Shown here: in pieces, positions 43,085 through 52,686 of the stretch
Layout of the letters: each line of letters opens with the position of its first letter
How positions within the stretch are numbered: position 1 is the first letter of the stretch
NCBI GenBank assembly: GCA_012516075.1
Contig: JAAYXE010000180.1
Coordinates: 44,957-108,956 of the forward strand
From: Chloroflexota bacterium
GTDB taxonomy: Bacteria > Chloroflexota > Anaerolineae > Anaerolineales > UBA4823
Length of the DNA: 64,000 nucleotides
Direction: 5' to 3'
Made by a program: the position numbers and the translations under genes
The notes under the pieces: generated by a model
What the model was told of the DNA's origin: nothing
The model's input: only the letters and a program-made list of their open reading frames with translations
Databases searched by the model: none

Positions 43085-43231
43085 CGCGCTCACCTTCAGA
43101 GCGGCTGCCATCCCCAGGCGTTCACTGAGCAGAGATGCGCTGTTCCGGATTATGCGGTGCTGGCCGCGCAGCAGTCGTCTGGCTTCACGGGGATCCGGGG
43201 CTGATCCGGGCGCTTCAGGGCTCGCGGCCAT
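43076..43231 (-). CDS. Possible 51-residue coupled small ORF
   Basis: The ATG at 43231 overlaps the permease stop (TGATG), giving a 51-residue frame (MAASPEAPGSAPDP, then a basic helix RREARRLL-like, RIIRNSASLLSERLG). It ends inside the 44-bp palindrome. No family similarity is recognised. The TGATG overlap argues for translation, but composition and the fact that it runs into a repeat argue for chance. Confidence 0.25.
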   Translation of the reverse strand: MAASPEAPGSAPDPREARRLLRGQHRIIRNSASLLSERLGMAAALKVSAAL

Positions 43232-44343
43232 CAGGTTGTCACCACCTTCTTTGCATGACGGCGGCCTTCTTCGGTCAGCTCCAGGCGGCCGGACGGCCGG
43301 CGCGCGACCCACGCGTGGTTCTCCGCACGCTGCAGCACACGTTCGGTGAAATCGGGATCCCAGCGCAGGTGCTCGTGCAGGTGATCGACGCGGTTCTCCA
43401 CATCTCCCTGCGGACTGTCCTCATGGTTCATCAGGTGGATGGCCAGCATGGTCTGGGCGAACTCCCAGCGCTGGAGTCTGCGCCGCCGGGCGGCGGCCAG
43501 CAGGCCGCGTTCGGGGGCAAAGAGCAGCACCAGACCGAAGAGGATGCCGGCGGCAGCCGCCATGCTGCCGGCGATGGAGGCATCCAGCAGGACTGCCAGC
43601 GCATAGCCCAGCAGGGCGCTCAGCGCGCCGATGGCGACGCTCAGCGCAAGCATCACCGCCAGGCGGTCGGTCAGCAGGTAGGCGGTGATCGCCGGCGCGA
43701 CCATCAGGGCGACGACCAGAATGGAGCCGACGATGTCGAAGGCGCCCACCACCGTGATCGAGACCAGCGCCATCAGGGCGTAGTGGATCAGCCCGGGGGC
43801 GAAACCCAGTGCAGCAGCCAGCCCGGCATCGAAGGTGGAGATCTTCAGTTCCTTATAGAAGAGCGTGATAAACGCCAGGTTGACCAGCAGAATGACGCCC
43901 ATCACCCACAGGCCGCGCGGGCCCAGATCCAGCCCGCCCAGGATGAAGCGGTCGAAGGGGGCGAAAGCGATCTCGCCCACCAGCACGGCGTCCGTGTCCA
44001 GATGAACGTTTCCAGCATAGCGGGTGATCAGGATCACAGCGATGCTGAACAGCGCCGGGAAGACCAGCCCGGTGGCGGCGTCTTCTTTGACCAGGCGCGT
44101 GCGCTCGAGCAGGGATGTCAGGCTGACGGTCAGCACCCCGGTGGCTGCGGCCCCGATGATCAGCCAGGGGGAGGAGAGGTCCTGTACCAGGAAGAACCCC
44201 AGGACGATTCCCAGCAGCACGGTGTGGCTGATGGCATCGCTGATCATGGCGTTGCGGCGCAGCACCAGGAAGACGCCGGGCAGCGCGCAGGCCGCCGCGG
44301 TGACCACGGCGATGAGCACGATCTCGATATCAAAGATGCTCAT
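43231..44343 (-). CDS. Metal ABC transporter permease with C-terminal winged-helix tail
   Basis: A 370-residue MntC/ZnuB-type permease with 8-9 helices (~1-280: [59 protein letters not shown]). An appended cytosolic domain (~285-370: ENRVDHLHEHLRWDPDFTERVL, GRLELTEEGRRHAKKV) looks like a DtxR-type winged helix. Such tails are known in some Mn/Fe permeases, but their role is unclear. Start ATG 44343 has GGGAGG upstream and lies 14 nt inside the preceding permease gene. Confidence 0.9.
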   Translation of the reverse strand: MSIFDIEIVLIAVVTAAACALPGVFLVLRRNAMISDAISHTVLLGIVLGFFLVQDLSSPWLIIGAAATGVLTVSLTSLLERTRLVKEDAATGLVFPALFSIAVILITRYAGNVHLDTDAVLVGEIAFAPFDRFILGGLDLGPRGLWVMGVILLVNLAFITLFYKELKISTFDAGLAAALGFAPGLIHYALMALVSITVVGAFDIVGSILVVALMVAPAITAYLLTDRLAVMLALSVAIGALSALLGYALAVLLDASIAGSMAAAAGILFGLVLLFAPERGLLAAARRRRLQRWEFAQTMLAIHLMNHEDSPQGDVENRVDHLHEHLRWDPDFTERVLQRAENHAWVARRPSGRLELTEEGRRHAKKVVTT

Positions 44344-45316
44344 AACCACCTCCCTGCGCCTCGCCGCCTGCCGGACCCGGCAGACCTGTGCTGATTTTCA
44401 GCACGCTGCTCTCCGGTGCCTGCAGCTTAAGCCGGCTGCGCCGCTGCCGCAGCCCGTTCCAGATCAGGCCGCGGTTGGGCGCCAGAAGCAGTGAGAACAG
44501 CACCAGCGCGCTGGCGCACAGGACCACCGTCGGGCCGGTGGAGAACCCCGGGACCAGGCTGCTGATCAGCGCGCCGCTCAAGCCGGAAAGCGCTCCGAAC
44601 AGCGCCGAGAGCGCTGTCATCACACCCAGACGGTCGGTCCACTGGCGGGCAGCGGCGGCCGGGGCGATGATCAGGGCGCTCATCAACACCACCCCCACCG
44701 CCTGCAGGCCGATGACGATGGCAGTGACCAGCAGGGTAGTGAGCAGCACGTCCAGCGCGGCCATGGGAAAGCCCAGGCTGGCGCCAAAGTCACGATCGAA
44801 GCTGAGCAGCTTGAACTCTTTCCAGAACACCCCCAGCAGGATCAGGGCCAGCCCGCCAAGCAGGGACATGGTGAGCACATCTTCGACCATCAGGGCGGCT
44901 GCCTGACCGAAGAGGAAGTGCTCCAGCCCGGCCTGGCGGGAATCCGGCAGGCGCTGGGTGAAGGTGAGCAGGGCCAGGCCCAGACCGAAGAACGTGGAGA
45001 GCACGAACGCCAGCGCCGAGTCTTCTTTAATTCGTGTACTGCGGATGATCGCCATGAACAGCAGCGTCGCCAGCCAGCCGGCGATCATGGCGCCGGCCAC
45101 CAGCACCAGCGGGGCCTTGCTGCGGGTGAGCAGAAAGGCCAGGACCACGCCGGGCAGGGCGGCGTGCGAAATGGCATCGCCCAGCAGGCTCTGCCGGCGC
45201 AGCAGCGCAAAAGACCCCAGCGCACCGCTGACGATCCCCAGCACGGCGGCGCCAAGGGCGACGGTGCGCAGGGTATAGTCGGTAAACAGCATGGTGATCA
45301 GACTGGAGACGTTCAC
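44330..45316 (-). CDS. Metal ABC transporter permease
   Basis: A 328-residue ABC-3 family permease with 8-9 helices ([51 protein letters not shown]). It is the second transmembrane subunit of the Mn/Zn/Fe importer. GTG start overlaps the ATPase stop by 4 nt. A Pro/Gly-rich C-terminal tail (~285-328) extends past the last helix. Confidence 0.92.
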   Translation of the reverse strand: MNVSSLITMLFTDYTLRTVALGAAVLGIVSGALGSFALLRRQSLLGDAISHAALPGVVLAFLLTRSKAPLVLVAGAMIAGWLATLLFMAIIRSTRIKEDSALAFVLSTFFGLGLALLTFTQRLPDSRQAGLEHFLFGQAAALMVEDVLTMSLLGGLALILLGVFWKEFKLLSFDRDFGASLGFPMAALDVLLTTLLVTAIVIGLQAVGVVLMSALIIAPAAAARQWTDRLGVMTALSALFGALSGLSGALISSLVPGFSTGPTVVLCASALVLFSLLLAPNRGLIWNGLRQRRSRLKLQAPESSVLKISTGLPGPAGGEAQGGGYEHL

Positions 45317-46152
45317 CGCCCGTTCCTCCCGTTTTCCCCAGCGGCTGCGGGAACCGCCGGAACTCCGGCCGGGACGGGCAGCTCACCGCCCTTGCCGTTG
45401 GCGCTGAAGCCCGGCTGGTGGAAGAAGGCGATGCGCCCGCCGTAGGTGCGGCGCAGATTTTCCTCGTTGAAGACCTCTGCCACCGGCCCACTGGCAATGC
45501 ACTGCACGTTGAGCAGGGTGACCCGGTCGAAATACTCGGGCACGGTCTGCAGGTCGTGGTGCACGACCACCACCGTCTTGCCCGACTGGCGCAGTCCGTG
45601 TAGCAGGGCTACGATCGCCCGTTCAGTGGTGGCATCCACTCCCTGGAAGGGTTCATCCATGAAGTAGATGCGCGCGTCCTGGGCCAGCGCCCGGGCCAGG
45701 AAGACGCGCTGCTGCTGCCCGCCGGACAGCTGGCTGATCTGCCGGCCGGCGTATTCCAGCATCCCTACCTTTTCCAGCGCCTCCAGGGCCAGCTTGCGTT
45801 CCCGCCGTCCGGGCCGGCGGATCCATCCCAGCCGGCCGTACAGGCCCATCATGACCACATCTTCGACCGTGGTGGGAAAGTCCCAGTCCACGCTGCCGCG
45901 CTGGGGGACATAACCCACCAGGCGCCTCTGCTGGGTATAAGGTTTCCCGTAGATAAGCACATGTCCGGCGGCCGGTTTCAACAGGCCCAGGATCGTTTTG
46001 AGCAGGGTGCTCTTACCGGCACCGTTGGGCCCGACAATGGCTGTCAGCGAGCCTTCCGGAATGGTCAGGTCCACGTCCCACAGTACCGCCTGATCACGGT
46101 AAGCAACGGTCAGATCATTCACTTCGACAGCTGTCGTTGGTTTCACCTGCAC
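45313..46152 (-). CDS. Metal ABC transporter ATP-binding protein
   Basis: A 279-residue ATPase: Walker [27 protein letters not shown] signature, Walker [12 protein letters not shown], and H-loop VVHHDL, matching MntB/ZnuC-type subunits. The C-terminal ~45 residues after AFFHQPGF are low-complexity. Start GTG 46152 with GGGAGGTG upstream. Tightly coupled to both permease genes. Confidence 0.93.
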   Translation of the reverse strand: MQVKPTTAVEVNDLTVAYRDQAVLWDVDLTIPEGSLTAIVGPNGAGKSTLLKTILGLLKPAAGHVLIYGKPYTQQRRLVGYVPQRGSVDWDFPTTVEDVVMMGLYGRLGWIRRPGRRERKLALEALEKVGMLEYAGRQISQLSGGQQQRVFLARALAQDARIYFMDEPFQGVDATTERAIVALLHGLRQSGKTVVVVHHDLQTVPEYFDRVTLLNVQCIASGPVAEVFNEENLRRTYGGRIAFFHQPGFSANGKGGELPVPAGVPAVPAAAGENGRNGR

Positions 46153-46222
46153 TGCACACCTCCCTTACTGCTAATTTGATGTATTCTGCGTTACCGGGCC
46201 GCGATTTCAATACCATCACCGC

Positions 46223-47170
46223 CTATTCGCCCAGGAGGGCGCCCACGATTGTGTCCACATTATGGCGCAGCATACCGCTGTACGTGCCGGCCTCTGATCC
46301 GGGATCGCCCAGAGCGTCCGAGTACAGCTCACCGCCGATCTGCAGGTTATAGCCGCGCGCTTCCACGGCGGCCTGCACGGCTTCCACATTGCGCCGCGGG
46401 ATGGAGGACTCAATAAAGATGGCCGGGATGCGCCTCGCGACGATAAATTCGGCCAGGTTCTGTACGTCGGCTGTGCTGGCTTCGGATGCCGTGCTGATGC
46501 CCTGCAGGCCGCGCACCTCGAACCCGTAGGCGCGGCCGAAGTAATTGAACGCGTCGTGGGCGGTGACCAGCACCCGGCGCTCCGCCGGCACGGATTCGGC
46601 CTGTGCCAGCACATAGGCGTGCAGGTCCTCCAGTTCTTTCAGGTAAGCGGCCGCGTTCTGCTCGTACAGCGCTGCGCTGGAAGGGTCCAGCTCGACCAGC
46701 GCGTCGCGCACGGTTTCCACTGCCTGCGACCAGAGCGTGACGTCGAACCAGACGTGCGGGTCATAAGCGCCGGCAAACTCCGGGGGTGCAATCAGCAGAT
46801 CACGGTCGATACCTTCGGTGACGGCAACGATCCGGCGCCGGTCGCTCATGCGCTCCAGCACCCCGGCCATGGCGGCTTCCAGATGCAGGCCGTTGAAAAA
46901 GATCACATCGGCCTGTTCCATCAGGCGCACATCGCCGGCGCTGGCTTTATAGAGATGGGGGTCAATCCCCGGCCCCATCAGGGCATTCACCTGCCCACGC
47001 TCGCCGCCCACCCGGCTGACCAGATCACCGATCAGGCTGGTGGTGGCAACGATATTTATCTGTCTTTCCGCCAGGTCACCGGAGGCGGACTGGGCCGCAT
47101 TCGATGCGCAGGCGCCCAGCAGCAGGGCTGCGAGGATCATAAGCGGGATCGTACCGTAAACACTTCTCAT
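46223..47170 (-). CDS. Metal ABC transporter substrate-binding lipoprotein (ZnuA/MntA family)
   Basis: A 315-residue cluster A-I binding protein: signal peptide with lipobox LLGAC, GPGIDPHLYKAS (first metal His), FFNGLHLE (second His), AYDPHVWFD and the C-terminal IFIESSIPRRNVEAV. These residues and the lack of a His-rich loop favour Mn2+/Fe2+ over Zn2+, but this is not decisive. Start ATG 47170 has GGAGG 8 nt upstream (a GTG at 47188 is less likely). It is first in the operon, behind the DtxR-like box. Confidence 0.92.
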   Translation of the reverse strand: MRSVYGTIPLMILAALLLGACASNAAQSASGDLAERQINIVATTSLIGDLVSRVGGERGQVNALMGPGIDPHLYKASAGDVRLMEQADVIFFNGLHLEAAMAGVLERMSDRRRIVAVTEGIDRDLLIAPPEFAGAYDPHVWFDVTLWSQAVETVRDALVELDPSSAALYEQNAAAYLKELEDLHAYVLAQAESVPAERRVLVTAHDAFNYFGRAYGFEVRGLQGISTASEASTADVQNLAEFIVARRIPAIFIESSIPRRNVEAVQAAVEARGYNLQIGGELYSDALGDPGSEAGTYSGMLRHNVDTIVGALLGE

Positions 47171-47196
47171 CGTTGTCGCCTCCGTCACACCTTCAA

Positions 47197-47214
47197 ATTT
47201 AGATTAGTCTAAAT
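47197..47214. promoter_or_regulatory. DtxR/MntR-like operator of the metal importer
   Basis: ATTTAGA-TTAG-TCTAAAT is an 18-bp inverted repeat overlapping the end of the -10 box and the predicted transcription start, 27-44 bp upstream of the start codon. It resembles DtxR/SirR-type operators (TTAGG-TTAG-CCTAA). The regulator at 42063 is the natural candidate to bind it. Confidence 0.7.
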
Positions 47215-47241
47215 AATATTCGATATACGTCAAAAAGTCAA
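47213..47241 (-). promoter_or_regulatory. Promoter of the metal-importer operon
   Basis: Minus-strand TTGACT (47241-47236) and TATTAT (47218-47213) with a 17-bp spacer. The downstream operator begins within the -10, the arrangement expected for metal-dependent repression. Confidence 0.65.
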
Positions 47242-47354
47242 TAGCAGTATTTTTTGTCCGAATTTCTTCTGCCGGCAGAAGGGACCTCTCAGGCGCAGGT
47301 TTGTAATGCGAGTAACATCTGCTTTTCCTGCGAGGCTGTCCTCCATACGTCAAT

Positions 47355-47438
47355 GGGCACGGCGCGCATAGGGCAGCAGACATGCTCCCTGGGCTGGTAA
47401 CTGGAGAAGTATGCCGGTTCTCGCCGCAGCGCCGTGCC
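47355..47438. repeat. REP hairpin unit (GGGCACGGC family)
   Basis: GGGCACGGC (47355-47363) faces GCCGTGCC (47431-47438). CGCCGCAGCGCCGTGCCTTT here is the reverse complement, with one change, of text at ~28230-28247. It fills the gene-free 47242-47701 gap, where an AACCTGCCCTTCTGATGCGG motif near 47618 is the other recurring feature. Confidence 0.6.
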
Positions 47439-47701
47439 TTTACAGCAAATTAACTTGCAGGAAAACCCAGGGAGCACGATGATATGCACAGATGCATGCC
47501 CTTCCAGGCGAAGACACCTGCTGTCCTGTAGAGCATGTTTCGCATACCGTTTATGGATGCCTGGCGCGGCCATCTCCACTCTGATGCAGGAATTGACAGA
47601 TAACAATTGGGGGCAGGACGTTAACCTGCCCTTCTGATGCGGATGGGATAAGGAGTACAATGGAAGCCAGGGGGCATTTATCAAAAAACAGGGGTGGTCA
47701 T

Positions 47702-48058
47702 ATGGATCAACAGGCTGTAGTCGATTGGGTAGAAAGATACATGCGGGCCTGGGCCAGCAACGACCCGCAGGAGATCGGCGATCTGTTCAGCGAGGATGCG
47801 CTTTACTACACCGCGCCGTTCCGGTCGCCCTGGCGCTCTCGCCAGGGAATCGTGGAAGGCTGGCTGGGACGCAAGGACGATCCCGGAAGCTGGGAATTCG
47901 AATACGAAGTGCTCTCAGCCTGCGATGGTCTGGGGGTCGTCAAAGGCCGCACGAATTACGTGCGCCAGGGGCGTGAATACAGCAACCTGTGGACCGTGCG
48001 GCTGGACTCGCAGGGACGCTGCACGGAGTTCATGGAGTGGTGGATGCTGGTGCAGTAA
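47702..48058 (+). CDS. SnoaL/NTF2-like fold protein
   Basis: A 118-residue NTF2-like alpha+beta protein (VVDWVERYMRAWASNDPQEIGDLFSEDALYYTAPF ... CTEFMEWWMLVQ) typical of SnoaL-like polyketide-cyclase-fold or uncharacterised small enzymes. Start ATG 47702 has GGGGTGG upstream. Stand-alone. Function unassigned. Confidence 0.8.
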   Translation: MDQQAVVDWVERYMRAWASNDPQEIGDLFSEDALYYTAPFRSPWRSRQGIVEGWLGRKDDPGSWEFEYEVLSACDGLGVVKGRTNYVRQGREYSNLWTVRLDSQGRCTEFMEWWMLVQ

Positions 48059-48138
48059 TGAGGCGGTGAGCAGCCCGCCAGGATCGAATACTGCAGCTGC
48101 GGTGCATGCTGCGGTATCCCGGCGGGGATTAAAGCACA

Positions 48139-48170
48139 CAGCGCCACCCGTTTTTGCGCGGATGGCGCTG
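48139..48170. terminator. Hairpin between convergent genes
   Basis: CAGCGCCA (48139-48146) pairs with TGGCGCTG (48163-48170) around a T-rich loop. There is no trailing T-run. It is positioned between the SnoaL and lipoprotein stops. Confidence 0.4.
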
Positions 48171-48243
48171 CTGTGGCTGCCGGTGAGAGGGAAGGGGACT
48201 GTTTTATCCTTCACGCCGGCACCGGGTTTATCCGGACGGTTGG

Positions 48244-49149
48244 TTACAGTTCCGGTGTGGGGAACTCGGCCTGAAGCTGCGCGCTGAAATCTGCGCCGGG
48301 CATCCAGGGGACAAAGTATCCCCGGTAGTATTTGCCCTCGTGTTCGAAGTAGCTGCTGCCGTTGTTGCGCTCAACTGCCTGCATGTACTGCTCCAGCGGC
48401 TCGCCTTCCAGCACCACAGCCCACATCGGCTGGTCGCTGGTCGGGTTCACCAGGTAGGCCGGGTCCAGGGGCCATTCGAGCAGTTCCATATCGGGGCGTT
48501 CCGGCTGTGCTTCGATGAAGAGTGCCGCCTGCTCGGGCACGAAGAGCACGGCTTCCGGATGGCTGTACTCCGCCAGCAGCGTGCGGATGGATTCCAGCGC
48601 CTGGAGATCATCGGCGAAGCTGGCGTAGATTTTTACCTCACGCAGGTCTCCCGAAGGCTGCAGCACACGCAGAATGGTGTAGGATGCGTCCATCACACAT
48701 TCCTGGTTTTCTCCACTGGCGGGCCGGCAGAATTCCGTGTAGCTCTCCAGGCGGTCAAAGCCCAGTTCCAGGACCTGGTTGTGCAGGTCGAGCGCTTCTT
48801 CCGGGGATAGCCGGGCCACCATGACGTGCTGTTCATCAAAATTAGCTCCCTCGTCGACGTAGATCACACGGCCGTCGGCCAGCAGGGTGAACGGGGGAAC
48901 TCGCCCAAATTCATAGAGCGTCTCGGGGAAGAAAAAGGTCGGTTCGTAATCCATCTGGACCAGCACCTCCCCAGCAGGCAGTTCGGACAGATCTTCCGGT
49001 GTCAGACCTGAGGTTTCCGGTTCGGGTTCGACAGAAGGCGTTTCCACGCCGGATGTATTCGTGGGAGCGGGTGCAGCCGTCGTGCAGGCTGCAAGCAGCA
49101 GCACGGCCAGCAGCAGTACAGGGGTAAGCGATTTCAACAGCCTGTTCAT
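48244..49149 (-). CDS. Uncharacterised lipoprotein
   Basis: A 301-residue lipoprotein with signal peptide and lipobox LLAAC (Cys22), a Pro/Thr/Glu-rich linker to ~55 and a mixed alpha/beta globular region (VQMDYEPTFFFPE, LLADGRVIYVDEG, LTPEDLSELP-type stretches). No family is recognised. AAAGGATGAC precedes the ATG. It is divergent from the histidine kinase gene. Confidence 0.7.
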   Translation of the reverse strand: MNRLLKSLTPVLLLAVLLLAACTTAAPAPTNTSGVETPSVEPEPETSGLTPEDLSELPAGEVLVQMDYEPTFFFPETLYEFGRVPPFTLLADGRVIYVDEGANFDEQHVMVARLSPEEALDLHNQVLELGFDRLESYTEFCRPASGENQECVMDASYTILRVLQPSGDLREVKIYASFADDLQALESIRTLLAEYSHPEAVLFVPEQAALFIEAQPERPDMELLEWPLDPAYLVNPTSDQPMWAVVLEGEPLEQYMQAVERNNGSSYFEHEGKYYRGYFVPWMPGADFSAQLQAEFPTPEL

Positions 49150-49275
49150 TCGTCATCCTTTCGTGGACCATACAGGTCCGAATTTGTGAATACAGTGCGC
49201 AATAGACGCTGGAGCAGGCTTTCAGGTTCCCGGATGGGTGTTTTCTGCGGCCCTTGCGACAGGCCGCCGGGGTTG

Positions 49276-49305
49276 TAGACAGCCAGCCGGCCGAAGAGAT
49301 ATAAT
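49276..49305 (+). promoter_or_regulatory. Promoter candidate of the histidine kinase gene
   Basis: TAGACA (49276-49281) and a perfect TATAAT (49300-49305) with an 18-bp spacer, giving a ~115-nt leader before ATG 49429. Confidence 0.5.
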
Positions 49306-49428
49306 AGGATTCGCAAATTGTGACGAATTCATAACTGGGGGAAACGCACACTTCCACTCCAGGTCAGCCCCTTATCTTGGATCGTTTTCCTCACCCACAG
49401 CCTCAGAAGGTGAGATGAGGAGCAGCAC

Positions 49429-52400
49429 ATGCACAGATTTCGTGTGAGCAGCCTGCAGTGGATGGCAGGGGCATACTGCGCGCTGGTTGGAACATTGATG
49501 CTGATTGTCCCCCACCATCTCGATTTTCCGGACCCAGTTCCCTTACCGGTTAACGCTGGAATCTGGGGTGCACTTTATCTGCTGACCGGCATCAGCCTGT
49601 TCTCCCTGGCGGTGATCAAACCGCCGCGAGGAGTGGCTGTGATGGTGCACTGGATTGCTGCACTGCTGCTGCTGCGCCTCGCCGCCGGATACTTCGGTGC
49701 CGAGGCATGGATGAGCCCGCTGCATTTTCTGGCCCTGGCCGCGGGCATCACACTGGCCTCACTATCTACGCGCTCCGTTAAACAGGGGTATAAGCATGTG
49801 CGCGGTGATTTCCTATCGCTCACCGCCGGTCTGTGTGCAGGGCTGAGCGGCCTGCTGATGCTGGGGCTGCACTATTTTCCAGGACTGGATTCGATCCTCA
49901 GCGCGCCGTCGGACTATACACTGGAAGCGGGGATTGTTTTTCTGACGGCCGGGATAACCCTGGTCGGGATCCAGCTCTGGATGGCGGGCAGTACCGGCCA
50001 GGTGCGCATCCACCGGGTGAACGACGCGGCGCATCTGGTGCTGGGTGTGGTTTTCCTGATTTTTCCCCTTGCTGCTTCTTCCCACGAACGCCAGTGGATC
50101 GCAACCACTTTTTACTGGGTAACCGGCGCCGCGCTGATCCTGATGCCGCGCCTGATCGAGTATTTCAAGCGCAATTCGCCGCACCGGCTGTATATGCGCC
50201 TGGCGCTGGTTCTGGCCACCGCCACTGCGCTGCCGCTCATCATCACGGTCGGTTTTGTTAGCCAGCGGGAAGAACGACTGGTCACGGCGGAGGTTATGGG
50301 GCGGCAGGAGAGCCACGCGCTGGTGATCGCCCGGGGAGTATCCGATTTCGTCGCGCTGCACCGCGCCGCGCTGCAAACCCTGGCCCGCCAGCCGGATTTA
50401 ATGAACCTGCGGCAGCAGGAACGGTTGGAAATCTTACAGATGTACGCCCGTTCGTACCCGCATGTCAGCGCGCTGGCGATATACGGCCCGGGCGGTCAGC
50501 TCGTTGCCAGCAGCGGCGTCGAACAGATCGATGGTTCGATCGCCGGAACGCCCCTCTTCGATCAAGTAAGGGAGACACGCCAGTCGTCACGCGTGATTCG
50601 CTATTATCCAGCCATCGAGGATACAGCCCTGATCTTAGTGGAACCGGTCCTCAGCCAGGAGGGGGCATTCCTGGGCGTGGTCGCGCTGCGGCTGCCGGTG
50701 GCAGAACTGGGGCGTTTTGTGGACATCACCAGCACACGGCCAGCCGGAGCCTACCTGGTCAGCGACAGCGGAATCCTGGTTTACTACCCCGGGCTGGGAC
50801 CGGCTCCGGTAGACCTTTCAGCCCGGCCGGGCCTGCTGGAGTTCCTGTCCGGGGAGAAACGGACGGCCTCCACCATCCTTCCCCGCCCGACACAGCGTCT
50901 ATTTGTCAGTTACAGCCGCATTCCGGAGCTGGGGTGGAGCGTCGTGGTCGAAGTTACATCCAGCGAAGCGCTGGCCGGTGTGCGCGCCGGCCGCGATCTG
51001 GCGTTTTTCATCCTGGCTATCTTCCTGTGTTTGACCACATTCAGTGGAATAGTGATTGCCGGCTGGCTGACGGCGCCGCTGAATGCCCTGAGTAAGGCAG
51101 CCAACGCTCTTGGGGCCGGAATCCACGATTCACCGCTGCCGCATACCGATTTTGTCGAAATCCAGCGCCTGGCGGACGCCTTCGGATCGATGCGCCAGCG
51201 CCTGGCCCAGCGCAAGGAAGAACGCGAACGGGCCCTGTTCGAACTGCAGAAGGCAAAAGATGAGCTCGAGATCCGGGTGAGCGAGCGCACGGCTGATCTG
51301 CAGGAGGCGAATGTGAAGCTGGAGCAGGTTAATACCGCGCTGTCGCAGGTGAACCTGGAGCTGGAACGCGAGCTGGAGGTACGCCGCCGGGCAGAGACGG
51401 CATTGAGCAACAGCGAGCGGCAGCTGCGCACGGTGCTGGAAAACCTTCCAGTGGGTGTCTGGCTGAGCGACGCCCGTGGAAAGCTGGTGTACGGCAACCC
51501 GGCCGGCCGCCGCATCTGGACAGGCGCTGATTACCCGGATAAGGATCTATTTGCGCCTGACCTGGACTGGAGGGAGTTCTCTGACCTGCGCATTCTTCCG
51601 GAAGATTGGGCCGCGATGCGCAGCATGCAGGATGGGGCCGCCATTCTGAACGAGGAGGTGGAAATCACCAGCCTGGACGGCTCCCGCCGCATCATCCTCA
51701 GCTCAGTTGTGCCCATTTATGACGACCACCAGCAGATCACCGGCGCTGTCGTGGTGAACGAGGATATCACCCTGCGAAAACAGGCCGAGCAGGCGCTGCA
51801 GGATTACGCCAGTCAGCTCGAACGCAGCAATCAGGACCTGCAGGACTTCGCATTTATCGCCTCGCATGACCTGCAGGAGCCGCTGCGTAAGATTCGCGCC
51901 TTTGCCAGCCTGCTTCAGAATGATTATGGAACCCAGCTGGGCGATCAGGGCTGCAGCTACCTGGAGCGTATGCAGGACGCGGTCATCCGCATGCAGAAGA
52001 TGATTAACGACCTGCTGGATTATTCGCGCGTGAACACGGGCGCCAACCCCTTCACACAGGTGGACATGGGGCAGGTGGTGCAGGAGGTGCTTTCTGACCT
52101 GGAGACCAGCATTGCCGAGAGCCGGGCGCAGGTGCAGATCGACCAGCTGCCCACGCTGGAGGCGGACCCCCTGCAGATGCGCCAGTTGATGCAAAACCTG
52201 ATCAGCAATGCGATCAAATTCCACCGTCCGGGTGAAGACGTGCGCGTGCATATCTTTGCAGACGGCGGAGACGGCCCGGAGGGAATTACCGGGGATATGG
52301 TGCGCATTCACGTGCAGGACAACGGCGTCGGGTTTGATCTCCGCCACCTGGACCGCATCTTCCAGCCGTTTGAGCGGCTGCACGGGCGCGGCACTTTCAA

Positions 52401-52551
52401 GGGCAGCGGAATCGGGCTGGCGCTGTGCCGAAAAATTGCCGAACGGCACCAGGGGAGCATCACCGCCGTCAGCGCGCCGGGGGAGGGCTCAACATTTACC
52501 ATCCTCCTGCCGCGCCGGCAGAGTCCGGCAGTGAGTGATGAGGACCTGTGA
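49429..52551 (+). CDS. Multi-domain membrane sensor histidine kinase
   Basis: A 1040-residue kinase with an N-terminal block of about eight helices (~10-275), an extracytoplasmic Cache-like sensor (~280-520) and a transmembrane helix (~522-545). HAMP and coiled coil (~548-660) and PAS (~665-785) follow. The HisKA is of the bacteriophytochrome type with SHDLQEPLRK (His813), and the HATPase has QNLISNAIKF, DNGVGFD and GSGIGLAL. No response regulator is adjacent. The helix block before the Cache resembles a 7TM/MHYT-like module of unknown role. GAGGAG precedes the ATG. Confidence 0.93.
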   Translation: MHRFRVSSLQWMAGAYCALVGTLMLIVPHHLDFPDPVPLPVNAGIWGALYLLTGISLFSLAVIKPPRGVAVMVHWIAALLLLRLAAGYFGAEAWMSPLHFLALAAGITLASLSTRSVKQGYKHVRGDFLSLTAGLCAGLSGLLMLGLHYFPGLDSILSAPSDYTLEAGIVFLTAGITLVGIQLWMAGSTGQVRIHRVNDAAHLVLGVVFLIFPLAASSHERQWIATTFYWVTGAALILMPRLIEYFKRNSPHRLYMRLALVLATATALPLIITVGFVSQREERLVTAEVMGRQESHALVIARGVSDFVALHRAALQTLARQPDLMNLRQQERLEILQMYARSYPHVSALAIYGPGGQLVASSGVEQIDGSIAGTPLFDQVRETRQSSRVIRYYPAIEDTALILVEPVLSQEGAFLGVVALRLPVAELGRFVDITSTRPAGAYLVSDSGILVYYPGLGPAPVDLSARPGLLEFLSGEKRTASTILPRPTQRLFVSYSRIPELGWSVVVEVTSSEALAGVRAGRDLAFFILAIFLCLTTFSGIVIAGWLTAPLNALSKAANALGAGIHDSPLPHTDFVEIQRLADAFGSMRQRLAQRKEERERALFELQKAKDELEIRVSERTADLQEANVKLEQVNTALSQVNLELERELEVRRRAETALSNSERQLRTVLENLPVGVWLSDARGKLVYGNPAGRRIWTGADYPDKDLFAPDLDWREFSDLRILPEDWAAMRSMQDGAAILNEEVEITSLDGSRRIILSSVVPIYDDHQQITGAVVVNEDITLRKQAEQALQDYASQLERSNQDLQDFAFIASHDLQEPLRKIRAFASLLQNDYGTQLGDQGCSYLERMQDAVIRMQKMINDLLDYSRVNTGANPFTQVDMGQVVQEVLSDLETSIAESRAQVQIDQLPTLEADPLQMRQLMQNLISNAIKFHRPGEDVRVHIFADGGDGPEGITGDMVRIHVQDNGVGFDLRHLDRIFQPFERLHGRGTFKGSGIGLALCRKIAERHQGSITAVSAPGEGSTFTILLPRRQSPAVSDEDL

Positions 52552-52686
52552 TTGTGAAAAACAGGAAGGAAACTGGCGGGAATGCTCAACGAGGAGGTCG
52601 TTGTGAGCGAGAGCAACAGAACGCAGGCGGATGATCCACGTGATATGCTGGAGCGTTAGGCGATGATGAAGCATCGAACAGGATCT

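Noticed and set aside
43085..43230. Antitoxin or toxin gene pair after the importer operon
   Set aside because: Only one tiny frame is present, with no partner and no recognisable family.
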